Assembly (NCBI RefSeq): GCF_018424605.1
Contig: NZ_QTKT01000014.1
Coordinates: 27,473-91,472 of the forward strand
Source: Marinobacter lipolyticus
GTDB lineage: Bacteria; Pseudomonadota; Gammaproteobacteria; Pseudomonadales; Oleiphilaceae
DNA length: 64,000 nucleotides
Direction of reading: 5' to 3'
The notes under the pieces were generated by a model. The model was not told where the DNA came from. It did not search any database and saw only the letters and a list, made by a program, of their open reading frames with translations. The position numbers and the translations under genes were made by a program. Positions 57,214-64,000 of this stretch are shown here, piece by piece. How positions within the stretch are numbered: position 1 is the first letter of the stretch; every line of letters starts with the position of its first letter.

Positions 57214-57291
57214 CGGGCCTTACAAGTCGGAAAGGCGCCACCAACGGACCACCCCGCCCCGGGCCACGTCGAGAATCGTCAGCCGGACAAT

Positions 57292-57320
57292 AAAAAACCC
57301 GGCCGAGGGCCGGGTTTTTT
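57292..57320 (-). terminator. Intrinsic terminator of rplM-rpsI
   Basis: AAAAAACCCGGCC and GGCCGGGTTTTTT form a perfect stem around a GAG loop, 20 nt after the rpsI stop codon. The symmetrical A/T runs would allow function on either strand. Confidence 0.93.
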
Positions 57321-57339
57321 GAGGGTAGCGCTCCAGCAA

Positions 57340-57732
57340 TTAACGCTTGGAGAACTGAGGACGCTTACGCGCCTTCCGCAGACCCACTTTCTTACGCTCA
57401 ACTTCACGGGCGTCACGGGTAACGTAACCCGCTTTGCGCAGTGCCGGGCGCAGAGTCTCGTCGTAATCCATCAGGGCACGGGTCAGACCGTGGCGAATAG
57501 CGCCGGCCTGACCGCTGATGCCGCCACCCTTGACGGTGATATTGATGTCAAAACGATCGCTGGACTCAGCAACAACCAGAGGCTGACGAACGATCATGCG
57601 CAGGGTCTCACGACCGAAGAAATCTTCGATGGAGCGACCGTTGATAGAGATGTTACCGCTTCCCGGCTTGATGAAAACCCGAGCCGTGGATGTCTTGCGG
57701 CGACCAGTACCGTAATTTTGTGCTACAGACAT
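57340..57732 (-). CDS. rpsI: 30S ribosomal protein S9
   Basis: S9 binds the head of the 30S subunit with its C-terminal tail reaching the P-site tRNA. The 130-residue protein has [38 protein letters not shown] and the terminal [12 protein letters not shown]. It follows rplM by 12 nt, the standard rplM-rpsI operon. Confidence 0.99.
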   Translation of the reverse strand: MSVAQNYGTGRRKTSTARVFIKPGSGNISINGRSIEDFFGRETLRMIVRQPLVVAESSDRFDINITVKGGGISGQAGAIRHGLTRALMDYDETLRPALRKAGYVTRDAREVERKKVGLRKARKRPQFSKR

Positions 57733-57744
57733 ATCCGCCTTCCG

Positions 57745-58173
57745 TTAAATGTCGAGTTCTTTGGGCTGCTGGGCTGCGTGAGGATGCTCAGCGCCGGCAT
57801 AAATTTTCAGCTTCTTGAACATGGCACGGCCGAGCGGGCCACTCGGAAGCATGCCTTTGACAGACTTCTGAATGATTTGCTCAGGAGCCTTGTCGACCAG
57901 CTTCTCGAAGTTGATGGACTTGATTCCACCCGGAAAGCCAGTGTGGCTGTAGTACATCTTTGCAAATGCTTTTTTGCCGGTAACCCGGACCTGGCTTGCG
58001 TTGATCACAACGATGTAATCGCCAGTGTCTACATGAGGGGTATACTCAGGCTTATGCTTGCCCCGCAGACGACGGGCGATTTCGGTTGACAGACGACCCA
58101 GCGTCTTGCCGGCTGCGTCTACAACGTACCAGTCACGTGTTACTGTTTCTGGTTTCGCACTCAGAGTCTTCAT
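57745..58173 (-). CDS. rplM: 50S ribosomal protein L13
   Basis: L13 is an early assembly protein of the 50S subunit. The 142-residue protein begins [20 protein letters not shown] and contains [13 protein letters not shown] and [19 protein letters not shown] at 58173 follows GGCGGA and is preferred to upstream in-frame ATGs, which lie in the transcribed leader. The long leader suggests autogenous control, as described for E. coli rplM. Confidence 0.98.
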   Translation of the reverse strand: MKTLSAKPETVTRDWYVVDAAGKTLGRLSTEIARRLRGKHKPEYTPHVDTGDYIVVINASQVRVTGKKAFAKMYYSHTGFPGGIKSINFEKLVDKAPEQIIQKSVKGMLPSGPLGRAMFKKLKIYAGAEHPHAAQQPKELDI

Positions 58174-58264
58174 TGATTCCGCCTTGAACGCTATATAAGA
58201 AACGTTAAAAACCACCACCGGTAAATGCTTGGCATCCGGAGGAGGTTCTGTACCTGTAAAGATC

Positions 58265-58303
58265 GGCAGTGACATCATTCGGGGCTGAGATGATGGCATC
58301 GCC
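58265..58303 (-). promoter_or_regulatory. Structured leader hairpin upstream of rplM
   Basis: GGCGATGCCATCAT and ATGATGTCACTGCC (minus strand) form a 14-position stem with two mismatches and one G-U pair around an 11-nt loop, inside the predicted rplM mRNA leader. A role in L13 feedback is inference. Confidence 0.5.
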
Positions 58304-58322
58304 TTGAAAAGCCAGGGCGCGA

Positions 58323-58351
58323 AGTATATCCAAACCACACCGGAAAGCCAA
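58323..58351 (-). promoter_or_regulatory. Promoter of rplM-rpsI
   Basis: On the minus strand TTGGCT (complement of 58346-58351) is followed after exactly 17 bp by TATACT (complement of 58323-58328). The start site near 58316 would give a leader of about 140 nt before rplM. Confidence 0.65.
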
Positions 58352-58379
58352 CCCTATTACGCGTTGTTTCGCTAATCCC

Positions 58380-59156
58380 CTACCCCGGTGCGGGCAAGCC
58401 GTAGAGCCGGCAGCCGTTGCTCACCAACTGGCCGGCCAGCGCCTCCCGACTCTCGGACCGCAATTCGACCAGGGCATCCAGAATAATTGGCAGATATTCC
58501 GGGGAGTTGCAGCCCTTGGCGACCCCCTCCGGCGCCATGTCCGGGGCGTCCGTCTCGAGCACGAGCGCGTCAATTGGCAAGCGGGCAATGGCGTCGCGGG
58601 TTTTTCTCGCCCCGGGATGGGTGATAACACCGCCGACGCCGATGTAGCAGCCCAGATCGACCAGCTTCCGCGCCTGCTGGTAGCTGCCGGAAAATCCGTG
58701 CACCAGCGAGCGTCCGTTGAAACGGCGAGCCCGCAGAATGCCGTGAATCTCGTCGTGGGTTCGCACGGAATGGATAATCAGTGGCAGGCCCAGGCGACTG
58801 GCGATGTCCACCTGCGCTTCAAACCAGGGAATCTGGTCGGCAAGCTCTCCCTTCAGGCGGTCCAGCCCACACTCCCCGACTCCCACGCAGCGGCCCTCCG
58901 CCTTACCAAGGGCTTCTTCCAGCGCTGCCAGGTCTTCGGCACTGTGCTCACCGATAAACCAGGGATGGATCCCCAGGCAGTAAAACAGGCCTGACCAACT
59001 GTCAGCCGTTTGCCTTACCCGCGGCCAGTCCGGCCGCCGGACGCCGGGGATGACCACCCGCTCGACACCCTGCTCGCGCGCACGCGCCAGGACCTGCTCC
59101 CGGCAGCCATCAAACTGCGGAAAGTCGAAATGACAGTGGACGTCGATGAGGTTCAT
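58380..59156 (-). CDS. TatD-family metal-dependent hydrolase
   Basis: This 258-residue TIM-barrel deoxyribonuclease-like enzyme has the metal-binding DVHCHFD at the N-terminus, GECGLDR, HSVRTHDE, HGFSGSYQ and ETDAPDM. TatD enzymes act as 3'-5' exonucleases or in D-amino-acyl-tRNA handling; the particular role here is unknown. It lies 20 nt downstream of prfC on the same strand. Confidence 0.92.
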   Translation of the reverse strand: MNLIDVHCHFDFPQFDGCREQVLARAREQGVERVVIPGVRRPDWPRVRQTADSWSGLFYCLGIHPWFIGEHSAEDLAALEEALGKAEGRCVGVGECGLDRLKGELADQIPWFEAQVDIASRLGLPLIIHSVRTHDEIHGILRARRFNGRSLVHGFSGSYQQARKLVDLGCYIGVGGVITHPGARKTRDAIARLPIDALVLETDAPDMAPEGVAKGCNSPEYLPIILDALVELRSESREALAGQLVSNGCRLYGLPAPG

Positions 59157-59176
59157 ACCATCCGGCCTGGCCGTCG

Positions 59177-60757
59177 TCAGTGCTCCCGGGTCTTGTGGAA
59201 GCCAATGTCGGGATAGCGCTCCTGCGCCAGTTGCAGGTTCACCATGGTAGGTGCAATGTAAGCCAGCTGGTTGCTGCCGTCGAGCGCCAGGTAGTCGTTG
59301 TTCTTGCGCTGGAACTCGTCGAGCTTGCGCTCATCGGCGGCGGTGACCCAGCGGGCCGTCGCCACGTTAATGGCCTCGTAAACCGCCTCGACCTTGTACT
59401 CACTCTTCAGCCGGCTGACCACCACATCAAACTGCAGCACCCCCACGGCACCCACAATCAGGTCATTGTTTTTCAGGGGGCGGAATACCTGCACGGCGCC
59501 CTCTTCCGACAACTGGATCAACCCTTTCTGTAGTTGCTTGGATTTAAGCGGGTCTTTGAGGCGGATACGGCGGAACAGTTCTGGCGCAAAGTTGGGAATA
59601 CCAGTGAACTTTACATCCTCACCTGCGGTGAAGGTATCGCCAAGCTGGATCGTGCCGTGGTTATGCAGGCCGATGATGTCGCCGGCGAACGCCTCTTCCG
59701 CATGTTCACGGTCCCCCGCCATAAAGGTCAGGGCATCGGAAAACCGTACATCCTTGCCAATGCGCACATGCCGGGCCTTCATTCCCTGGCTGTAGCGGCC
59801 GGACACAATACGCAGGAAGGCTACGCGATCCCGGTGCTGCGGGTCCATGTTCGCCTGGATTTTGAAAACAAAGCCGGAAAAACCATCTTCCGTCGGCTCC
59901 ACCAGACGCTGATCCGTCTCGCGCGGCTGAGGCGTCGGCGCCCACTCCACCAGACCATCGAGCATGTGATCGACCCCGAAATTACCCAGCGCGGTACCGA
60001 AAAAGACCGGTGTAAGCTCGCCCTTGAGGAACGCCTCGTGATCAAACTCATGGGAAGCGCCCTTGACCAGCTCAATTTCGTCGCGCAGATCGGAGGCATA
60101 TGCCCCGAGGACCTCATCCAGCTCCGGGTTGTCGAGCCCGGCAATGACACGGCGCTCCTGGATGGTATGCCCCTGGCCTGACTGATAAAGGATGACCTCA
60201 TCCTTCAACAGATGGTAAACCCCTTTGAAATTCTTACCCATACCGATGGGCCAGGTCACCGGTGAGCAGGCAATCTTGAGGATATCTTCAACCTCATCCA
60301 TCAGCTCAACCGGGTCCCGTGTGTCACGGTCCAGTTTGTTCATGAAAGTCAGGATCGGCGTATCCCGGAGACGGGTGACCTCCATCAGTTTGATGGTGCG
60401 ATCCTCGACGCCCTTGGCGCTGTCGATCACCATCAGGCAGGAATCCACGGCGGTCAGTGTGCGGTATGTGTCTTCCGAAAAGTCTTCATGCCCCGGGGTA
60501 TCAAGCAGGTTGACCAGGCGATTGCTGTAAGGGAACTGCATCACCGAGGTGGTGACCGAGATACCCCGCTCCTTTTCCATCTCCATCCAATCCGACTTGG
60601 CGTGCTGGCCTGACTTCTTGCCCTTGACGGTACCGGCCTTCTGGATGGCCTGACCGAACAGCAGAACCTTTTCGGTAATGGTGGTTTTACCAGCATCCGG
60701 GTGCGAGATAATCGCAAAGGTACGACGATTGGACACTTCTTTTTCAAGGGTGGACAT
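59177..60757 (-). CDS. prfC: Peptide chain release factor 3
   Basis: RF3 is the GTPase that recycles RF1/RF2 from the ribosome. The 526-residue protein has G1 [15 protein letters not shown], the [13 protein letters not shown] switch, G3 [16 protein letters not shown] and G4 MNKLDRD. ATG at 60757 (MSTLEKEV) is chosen; the TTG four codons upstream is less likely. It is adjacent to rimI, as in E. coli. Confidence 0.98.
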   Translation of the reverse strand: MSTLEKEVSNRRTFAIISHPDAGKTTITEKVLLFGQAIQKAGTVKGKKSGQHAKSDWMEMEKERGISVTTSVMQFPYSNRLVNLLDTPGHEDFSEDTYRTLTAVDSCLMVIDSAKGVEDRTIKLMEVTRLRDTPILTFMNKLDRDTRDPVELMDEVEDILKIACSPVTWPIGMGKNFKGVYHLLKDEVILYQSGQGHTIQERRVIAGLDNPELDEVLGAYASDLRDEIELVKGASHEFDHEAFLKGELTPVFFGTALGNFGVDHMLDGLVEWAPTPQPRETDQRLVEPTEDGFSGFVFKIQANMDPQHRDRVAFLRIVSGRYSQGMKARHVRIGKDVRFSDALTFMAGDREHAEEAFAGDIIGLHNHGTIQLGDTFTAGEDVKFTGIPNFAPELFRRIRLKDPLKSKQLQKGLIQLSEEGAVQVFRPLKNNDLIVGAVGVLQFDVVVSRLKSEYKVEAVYEAINVATARWVTAADERKLDEFQRKNNDYLALDGSNQLAYIAPTMVNLQLAQERYPDIGFHKTREH

Positions 60758-60888
60758 AATGGACGGCAACCTGATTCAAATACGCTGAAAAGGCCGCCAT
60801 TATAGGGGGAATAACACCGAGACGCGAACGATGTCCGCCCCGGCGGAGCGGTTGCCACGAAGCGCGCCAGGCTTTACCCCGGGGCGAG

Positions 60889-61374
60889 TCAGTCAGTGCT
60901 CAGGTCAAGTGCCATCACTTTGGCATCTTCCCGGCCATTCGCCGCCGGATAGTAGCCCGGGCGATGACCAATCACGCGGAAGCCCTCCGACTCATAAAGT
61001 GCAACGGCACTGCTATTGGACACCCGCACCTCGAGAATCGTCTGTTGCATGCCGTCGTGGGTTGCCCGGGCCACGAGGTGGCGCAGCAATTGACGGCCAG
61101 CGCCCTCGCCACGGCGTGCCTTTGCCACGCACAGGTTCAGCAGGTGGGCCTCATCGTAAAGGTAGGCCACGACGGCGTAGCCCCCCAGACTCCCCCCGTG
61201 GCGGAAAGCCCACAGGCGGTAGTCCGGACGAAAACAATCGAGGAACACTGCCTCACTCCACGGGTGTGAGTAACTGCACCGCTCAATCTCCATAACCTCG
61301 GGCAGGTCGCCCGGCGCCAGCGGGTCGATGGTGCAATCGTTATCGCGCACAGCCTGGTATGACAGCCGCGTCAC
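60889..61374 (-). CDS. rimI: Ribosomal protein S18-alanine N-acetyltransferase
   Basis: RimI acetylates the N-terminal alanine of S18. The 161-residue GNAT protein has LLNLCVAKARRGEGAGRQLL (acetyl-CoA-binding R/QxxGxG/A region), EVRVSNSSAVALYESEGF and YYPAANGREDAKVMALDL. GTG at 61374 has GGGAG 6 nt upstream and overlaps the stop of the preceding holD-like gene (GTGA). A longer frame into that gene is rejected. Confidence 0.94.
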   Translation of the reverse strand: MTRLSYQAVRDNDCTIDPLAPGDLPEVMEIERCSYSHPWSEAVFLDCFRPDYRLWAFRHGGSLGGYAVVAYLYDEAHLLNLCVAKARRGEGAGRQLLRHLVARATHDGMQQTILEVRVSNSSAVALYESEGFRVIGHRPGYYPAANGREDAKVMALDLSTD

Positions 61375-62186
61375 TGGCGACTCCCTACCAGCGGCTTGAG
61401 CTCGTTCCATAAGGCCCGCTTGTAGGAAGGCACGGCGGCAAGCTCCGCGAGCGAATGGGGAAAATCCACTGTGATAGCGCCGAAGGTGCGCTCGAGCCAC
61501 CCCTGGCGGTTCTCGACCTGCTCGCCGGGCATCACACCCATAAGCACAAGGTGACCCGCTTCCGGTTTATCCACCATGGAAGACAGCAGACGTGATAAGT
61601 CCGCAAAGCCATTCCCCGGCACCAACGGATTGGCGAATACCGGCCAGCGCACATAGTTGGGCGCTACCGCAGACCGATCACTCAGTGCGGCGAGAATATT
61701 GCTGGCAAGAGCCTCCTGCAATCGCTCGCTGGCGTCGTCGGAGATGCCGGCAACCAAGACGATCTGGCCGGCACGCCAGATCCCGAGCGTCGCCCGAATA
61801 TCGGAGAAACGTTCCACCTCCACCGCCGGCGTAGCAGTGCCAGGCTCCTCTGTCGGCTCCTCGCCCTCTGACTCCGCAATCGCCACCGACTCTGCCACCA
61901 CCGGCGCCGGGTCAGCAACCGGTGTGGCGCCGGCCATCAGCGCTTGCAGGTGGGCAATTCGTTCACCGGCCTGGCCTGAACTGACGACGTTCTCTGGAGC
62001 ACTGCCGGATTTGACGGGTGCAGGCGCCGGCACCGGCGCTCCACCTGCGAGACTGTCAACCTCGATCTCCTCCGGGAAATCGAACTCCGGACTCGGCGCG
62101 GCTCCGGGCAATGGCTCACGGGCATACCAGAGCTGAATACCGGCCATCCCCAGGTAAAACTGACGCTCGACTTCAGGAATGGACAT
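61371..62186 (-). CDS. holD: DNA polymerase III psi subunit (HolD-like), expanded
   Basis: The 271-residue protein is about twice the length of E. coli HolD (137). Its N-terminus FYLGMAGIQLWYAREP resembles the HolD segment LGITQWSLRRP, and its C-terminus SLAELAAVPSYKRALWNEL resembles ALTDLRANPTARAALWQQI. Between them is an Ala/Pro/Glu-rich linker (about residues 40-135). It overlaps rimI in the order holD-rimI-prfC, the E. coli arrangement, and an enlarged cryptic psi has been reported in P. aeruginosa. Psi bridges the clamp loader to chi and SSB. Assignment rests on weak sequence plus strong synteny. Confidence 0.7.
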   Translation of the reverse strand: MSIPEVERQFYLGMAGIQLWYAREPLPGAAPSPEFDFPEEIEVDSLAGGAPVPAPAPVKSGSAPENVVSSGQAGERIAHLQALMAGATPVADPAPVVAESVAIAESEGEEPTEEPGTATPAVEVERFSDIRATLGIWRAGQIVLVAGISDDASERLQEALASNILAALSDRSAVAPNYVRWPVFANPLVPGNGFADLSRLLSSMVDKPEAGHLVLMGVMPGEQVENRQGWLERTFGAITVDFPHSLAELAAVPSYKRALWNELKPLVGSRQ

Positions 62187-62212
62187 ACAGACTCTCTGAG
62201 ATTTCGCTGGGA

Positions 62213-63763
62213 TCAGACATCGGCTACCTGAGGGTGTTGTCGCACACCCCCTCGACTGATGAGATTCAATGCTTCGATATAAGCCTTGGCCGAGGCAATG
62301 ATAATATCAGTATCGGCACCCACGCCATTCACGATACGCCCGCCCCGCTCCAGCCTTACCGTCACCTCACCCTGGGCGTCCGTTCCGCTGGTAATATTGT
62401 TGACGGAGTAGAGCTGGAGGTTGCATCCTGAGTCCACCAGCGATTCGATGGCCTTGAAGGTGGCATCGACAGGGCCACTGCCCTCGGCCTCCACCCTGTG
62501 CTCTTTGCCATCCATCATCAGCGTGAGAGTGGCCTTGGGCACCACGCCGGTTTCCGAGCATACCTGCATACACACCAGTCCAAAGCGACCGTCCTCTTCC
62601 TTCTGACGGGTATCACTGGCAATCGCCTGCAAATCCTCGTCAAAGATCTCGTGTTTCAGATCGGCCAAAGCCTTGAATCGGGTAAAGGCCTCGTTGAGTT
62701 CCGTTTCCGTCTCGAACTGGATGCCCAACTCCAGCAGCCGGGTGCGGAAGGCATTCCGGCCGGAATGCTTGCCAAGCACCAGACTGTTGGTGTGCCAACC
62801 CACGTCTTCCGCTCGCATGATCTCATAGGTTTCCCGGTGCTTGAGCACCCCGTCCTGATGAATGCCGGACTCATGAGCAAAGGCGTTCGCACCCACGATC
62901 GCTTTATTCGGTTGTACCGGAAAACCGGTGATCGTCGACACCAGCCGCGACGCGGGAACAATGTGACGGGCATCGACACGGGTATCCAGCGTGAACAGGT
63001 CCTGGCGGGTGCGCACCGCCATGACAATTTCCTCAAGCGAGGCATTGCCGGCGCGCTCGCCGAGGCCGTTCAGGGTGCACTCCACCTGCCGCGCGCCCTG
63101 GCTAACCGCGGCAAGTGAATTGGCAACCGCAAGTCCGAGATCGTTGTGACAATGGACTGAAAAAATCGCCTTGTCGGCGTTGGGGATTCGGTTCAGTAGC
63201 TGGCGGATGGTTTCACCAAACTGCTCGGGAATGGCGTAGCCCACGGTGTCCGGGATGTTGATGGTGCGGGCGCCCGCATCAATCGCCGCTTCAATAATGC
63301 GACAGAGAAAGTCCAGCTCTGAGCGACCGGCGTCTTCGCAGGAGAACTCCACATCGTCGGTGTGGCTACGCGCCCGCTTCACCGCACGGACCGCCTGCTC
63401 AACCACCTGATCAGGCTCCATCTGCAGCTTGTGTTTCATATGAATTGGCGAGGTCGCGATGAACGTATGAATCCTGCCGCTGTTTGCCGGCCGTATCGCC
63501 TCTGCGGCCCGATCTATATCACCATCCAGTGCCCGGGCAAGGCTGCAGACGGTAGAGTCGGTGATATTCTCAGCGATCGCCTTCACCGCCTCGAAATCGC
63601 CCTGGCTTGCAATGGCAAAGCCCGCTTCGATCACATCGACGCGCAGCTTTTCCAGCACCTTGGCAATCCGGAGCTTCTCCGCCTTGGTCATGGTAGCGCC
63701 AGGACTTTGCTCTCCATCCCGGAGCGTAGTGTCAAAAATGACCAGATGATCGGTTGCGGGCAT
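62213..63763 (-). CDS. leuA: 2-isopropylmalate synthase
   Basis: LeuA condenses acetyl-CoA with 2-ketoisovalerate at the start of leucine synthesis. The 516-residue protein has the catalytic-barrel motifs [42 protein letters not shown] and a C-terminal leucine-sensing regulatory domain (about 390-510) ending [11 protein letters not shown]. It is a single gene followed by the holD-like gene 26 nt later. Confidence 0.97.
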   Translation of the reverse strand: MPATDHLVIFDTTLRDGEQSPGATMTKAEKLRIAKVLEKLRVDVIEAGFAIASQGDFEAVKAIAENITDSTVCSLARALDGDIDRAAEAIRPANSGRIHTFIATSPIHMKHKLQMEPDQVVEQAVRAVKRARSHTDDVEFSCEDAGRSELDFLCRIIEAAIDAGARTINIPDTVGYAIPEQFGETIRQLLNRIPNADKAIFSVHCHNDLGLAVANSLAAVSQGARQVECTLNGLGERAGNASLEEIVMAVRTRQDLFTLDTRVDARHIVPASRLVSTITGFPVQPNKAIVGANAFAHESGIHQDGVLKHRETYEIMRAEDVGWHTNSLVLGKHSGRNAFRTRLLELGIQFETETELNEAFTRFKALADLKHEIFDEDLQAIASDTRQKEEDGRFGLVCMQVCSETGVVPKATLTLMMDGKEHRVEAEGSGPVDATFKAIESLVDSGCNLQLYSVNNITSGTDAQGEVTVRLERGGRIVNGVGADTDIIIASAKAYIEALNLISRGGVRQHPQVADV

Positions 63764-63839
63764 TGGGATACTCCCTTAAGAAGGTTCGATGCTTATGGGC
63801 GGAAGTATATCACCGGCACATAGTTTTCGCGGCCCAAAT

Positions 63840-63872
63840 AAAAAACCCCAGCATCGAGGATGCTGGGGTTTA
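63840..63872 (-). terminator. Intrinsic terminator of the rRNA operon
   Basis: On the minus strand ACCCCAGCATC and GATGCTGGGGT form an 11-bp stem around a CTC loop, followed by TTTTTATT, about 12 nt beyond the 3' end of the 5S gene. Confidence 0.92.
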
Positions 63873-63883
63873 GGGTATTAGGA

Positions 63884-64000
63884 GCCTGACGATGACCTAC
63901 TCTCACATGGGCAACGCCACACTACCATCGGCGCAGGTCTGTTTCACTTCTGAGTTCGGGATGGGATCAGGTGGTTCCAGACCGCTATGGTCGTCAGGCA
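63884..64000 (-). rRNA. rrf: 5S ribosomal RNA
   Basis: The minus strand begins TGCCTGACGACCATAGCGG and contains CCCGAACTCAGAAGTGAAAC, GCGCCGATGGTAGTGTGG and GAGAGTAGGTCATCGTCAGGC, the standard bacterial 5S blocks. The 5' and 3' ends (TGCCTGACGA and TCGTCAGGC) pair as helix I. The mature 5' end coincides with the window edge, so 23S and 16S genes should lie immediately beyond. Confidence 0.96.

Overview
This window looks like a contiguous piece of chromosome from a marine gammaproteobacterium of the Marinobacter/Pseudomonas type. The base composition is GC-rich and every recognisable protein is of gammaproteobacterial type. The order dcw cluster - lpxC - DUF721 - M23 peptidase - secA - argJ - Nudix/ThiE, the block rsmI - lppC/lpoA - yraN - diaA, the block rplM - rpsI - petABC - sspA - sspB, and the block holD - rimI - prfC are all familiar from that lineage. 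Species assignment is inference. I see no prophage, insertion sequence, CRISPR array or tRNA. The 3' end of the window is a 5S rRNA gene, so an rRNA operon lies just outside.

Layout. 1-4.85 kb: partial proA (minus), then a tightly overlapping plus-strand trio of two membrane GGDEF-like proteins and a DedA-PAP2 fusion. 4.87-13.2 kb: LON-domain protein, HDOD protein, ilvD, a peptidoglycan-binding exported protein, an AI-2E-type permease, two small uncharacterised genes, a haloalkane-dehalogenase-family protein and a thioesterase. 13.3-18.3 kb: DEAD-box helicase, folA, an intergenic region with two large hairpin repeats, then thyA-lgt-tauE. 18.3-22.3 kb: NRDE protein and the isoprenoid operon xseB-ispA-dxs. 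22.4-28.7 kb: ribA, moaC, Nudix/ThiE, argJ, secA. 28.9-48.7 kb: M23 peptidase, DUF721, and the complete minus-strand envelope/division (dcw) cluster from mraZ to ftsZ and lpxC, with its promoter and a phased MraZ operator. 49-53.3 kb: RNase P RNA, rsmI, lppC/lpoA, yraN, diaA. 53.3-58.4 kb: sspB/sspA, the cytochrome bc1 operon petABC, rpsI/rplM. 58.4-64 kb: tatD, prfC, rimI, a holD-like gene, leuA and 5S rRNA.

Most genes are housekeeping: peptidoglycan precursor synthesis and septation, lipid A, lipoprotein maturation, protein export, respiration, folate/thymidylate, branched-chain amino acids and proline. Regulatory layers visible in the DNA include a canonical mraZ promoter followed by three 10-bp-phased GTGG repeats, a structured rplM leader, and strong intrinsic terminators after ilvD, secA, diaA/sspB, petC, rpsI and 5S.

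The three observations I rank highest are: (1) the tandem GGDEF-like membrane proteins at 1.4-3.4 kb, both of which lack the GGDEF active-site signature but keep an RxxD inhibitory-site motif at the canonical spacing, co-transcribed with a DedA-PAP2 lipid phosphatase, which suggests a c-di-GMP-sensing membrane-lipid module; (2) two 112-nt hairpin elements between folA and thyA in opposite orientation, whose 29-bp stems have diverged by at least nine compensatory base-pair changes while the apical 54-nt core is 48/54 identical; and (3) a haloalkane dehalogenase homologue whose nucleophilic aspartate is an asparagine while the rest of the catalytic site is intact.
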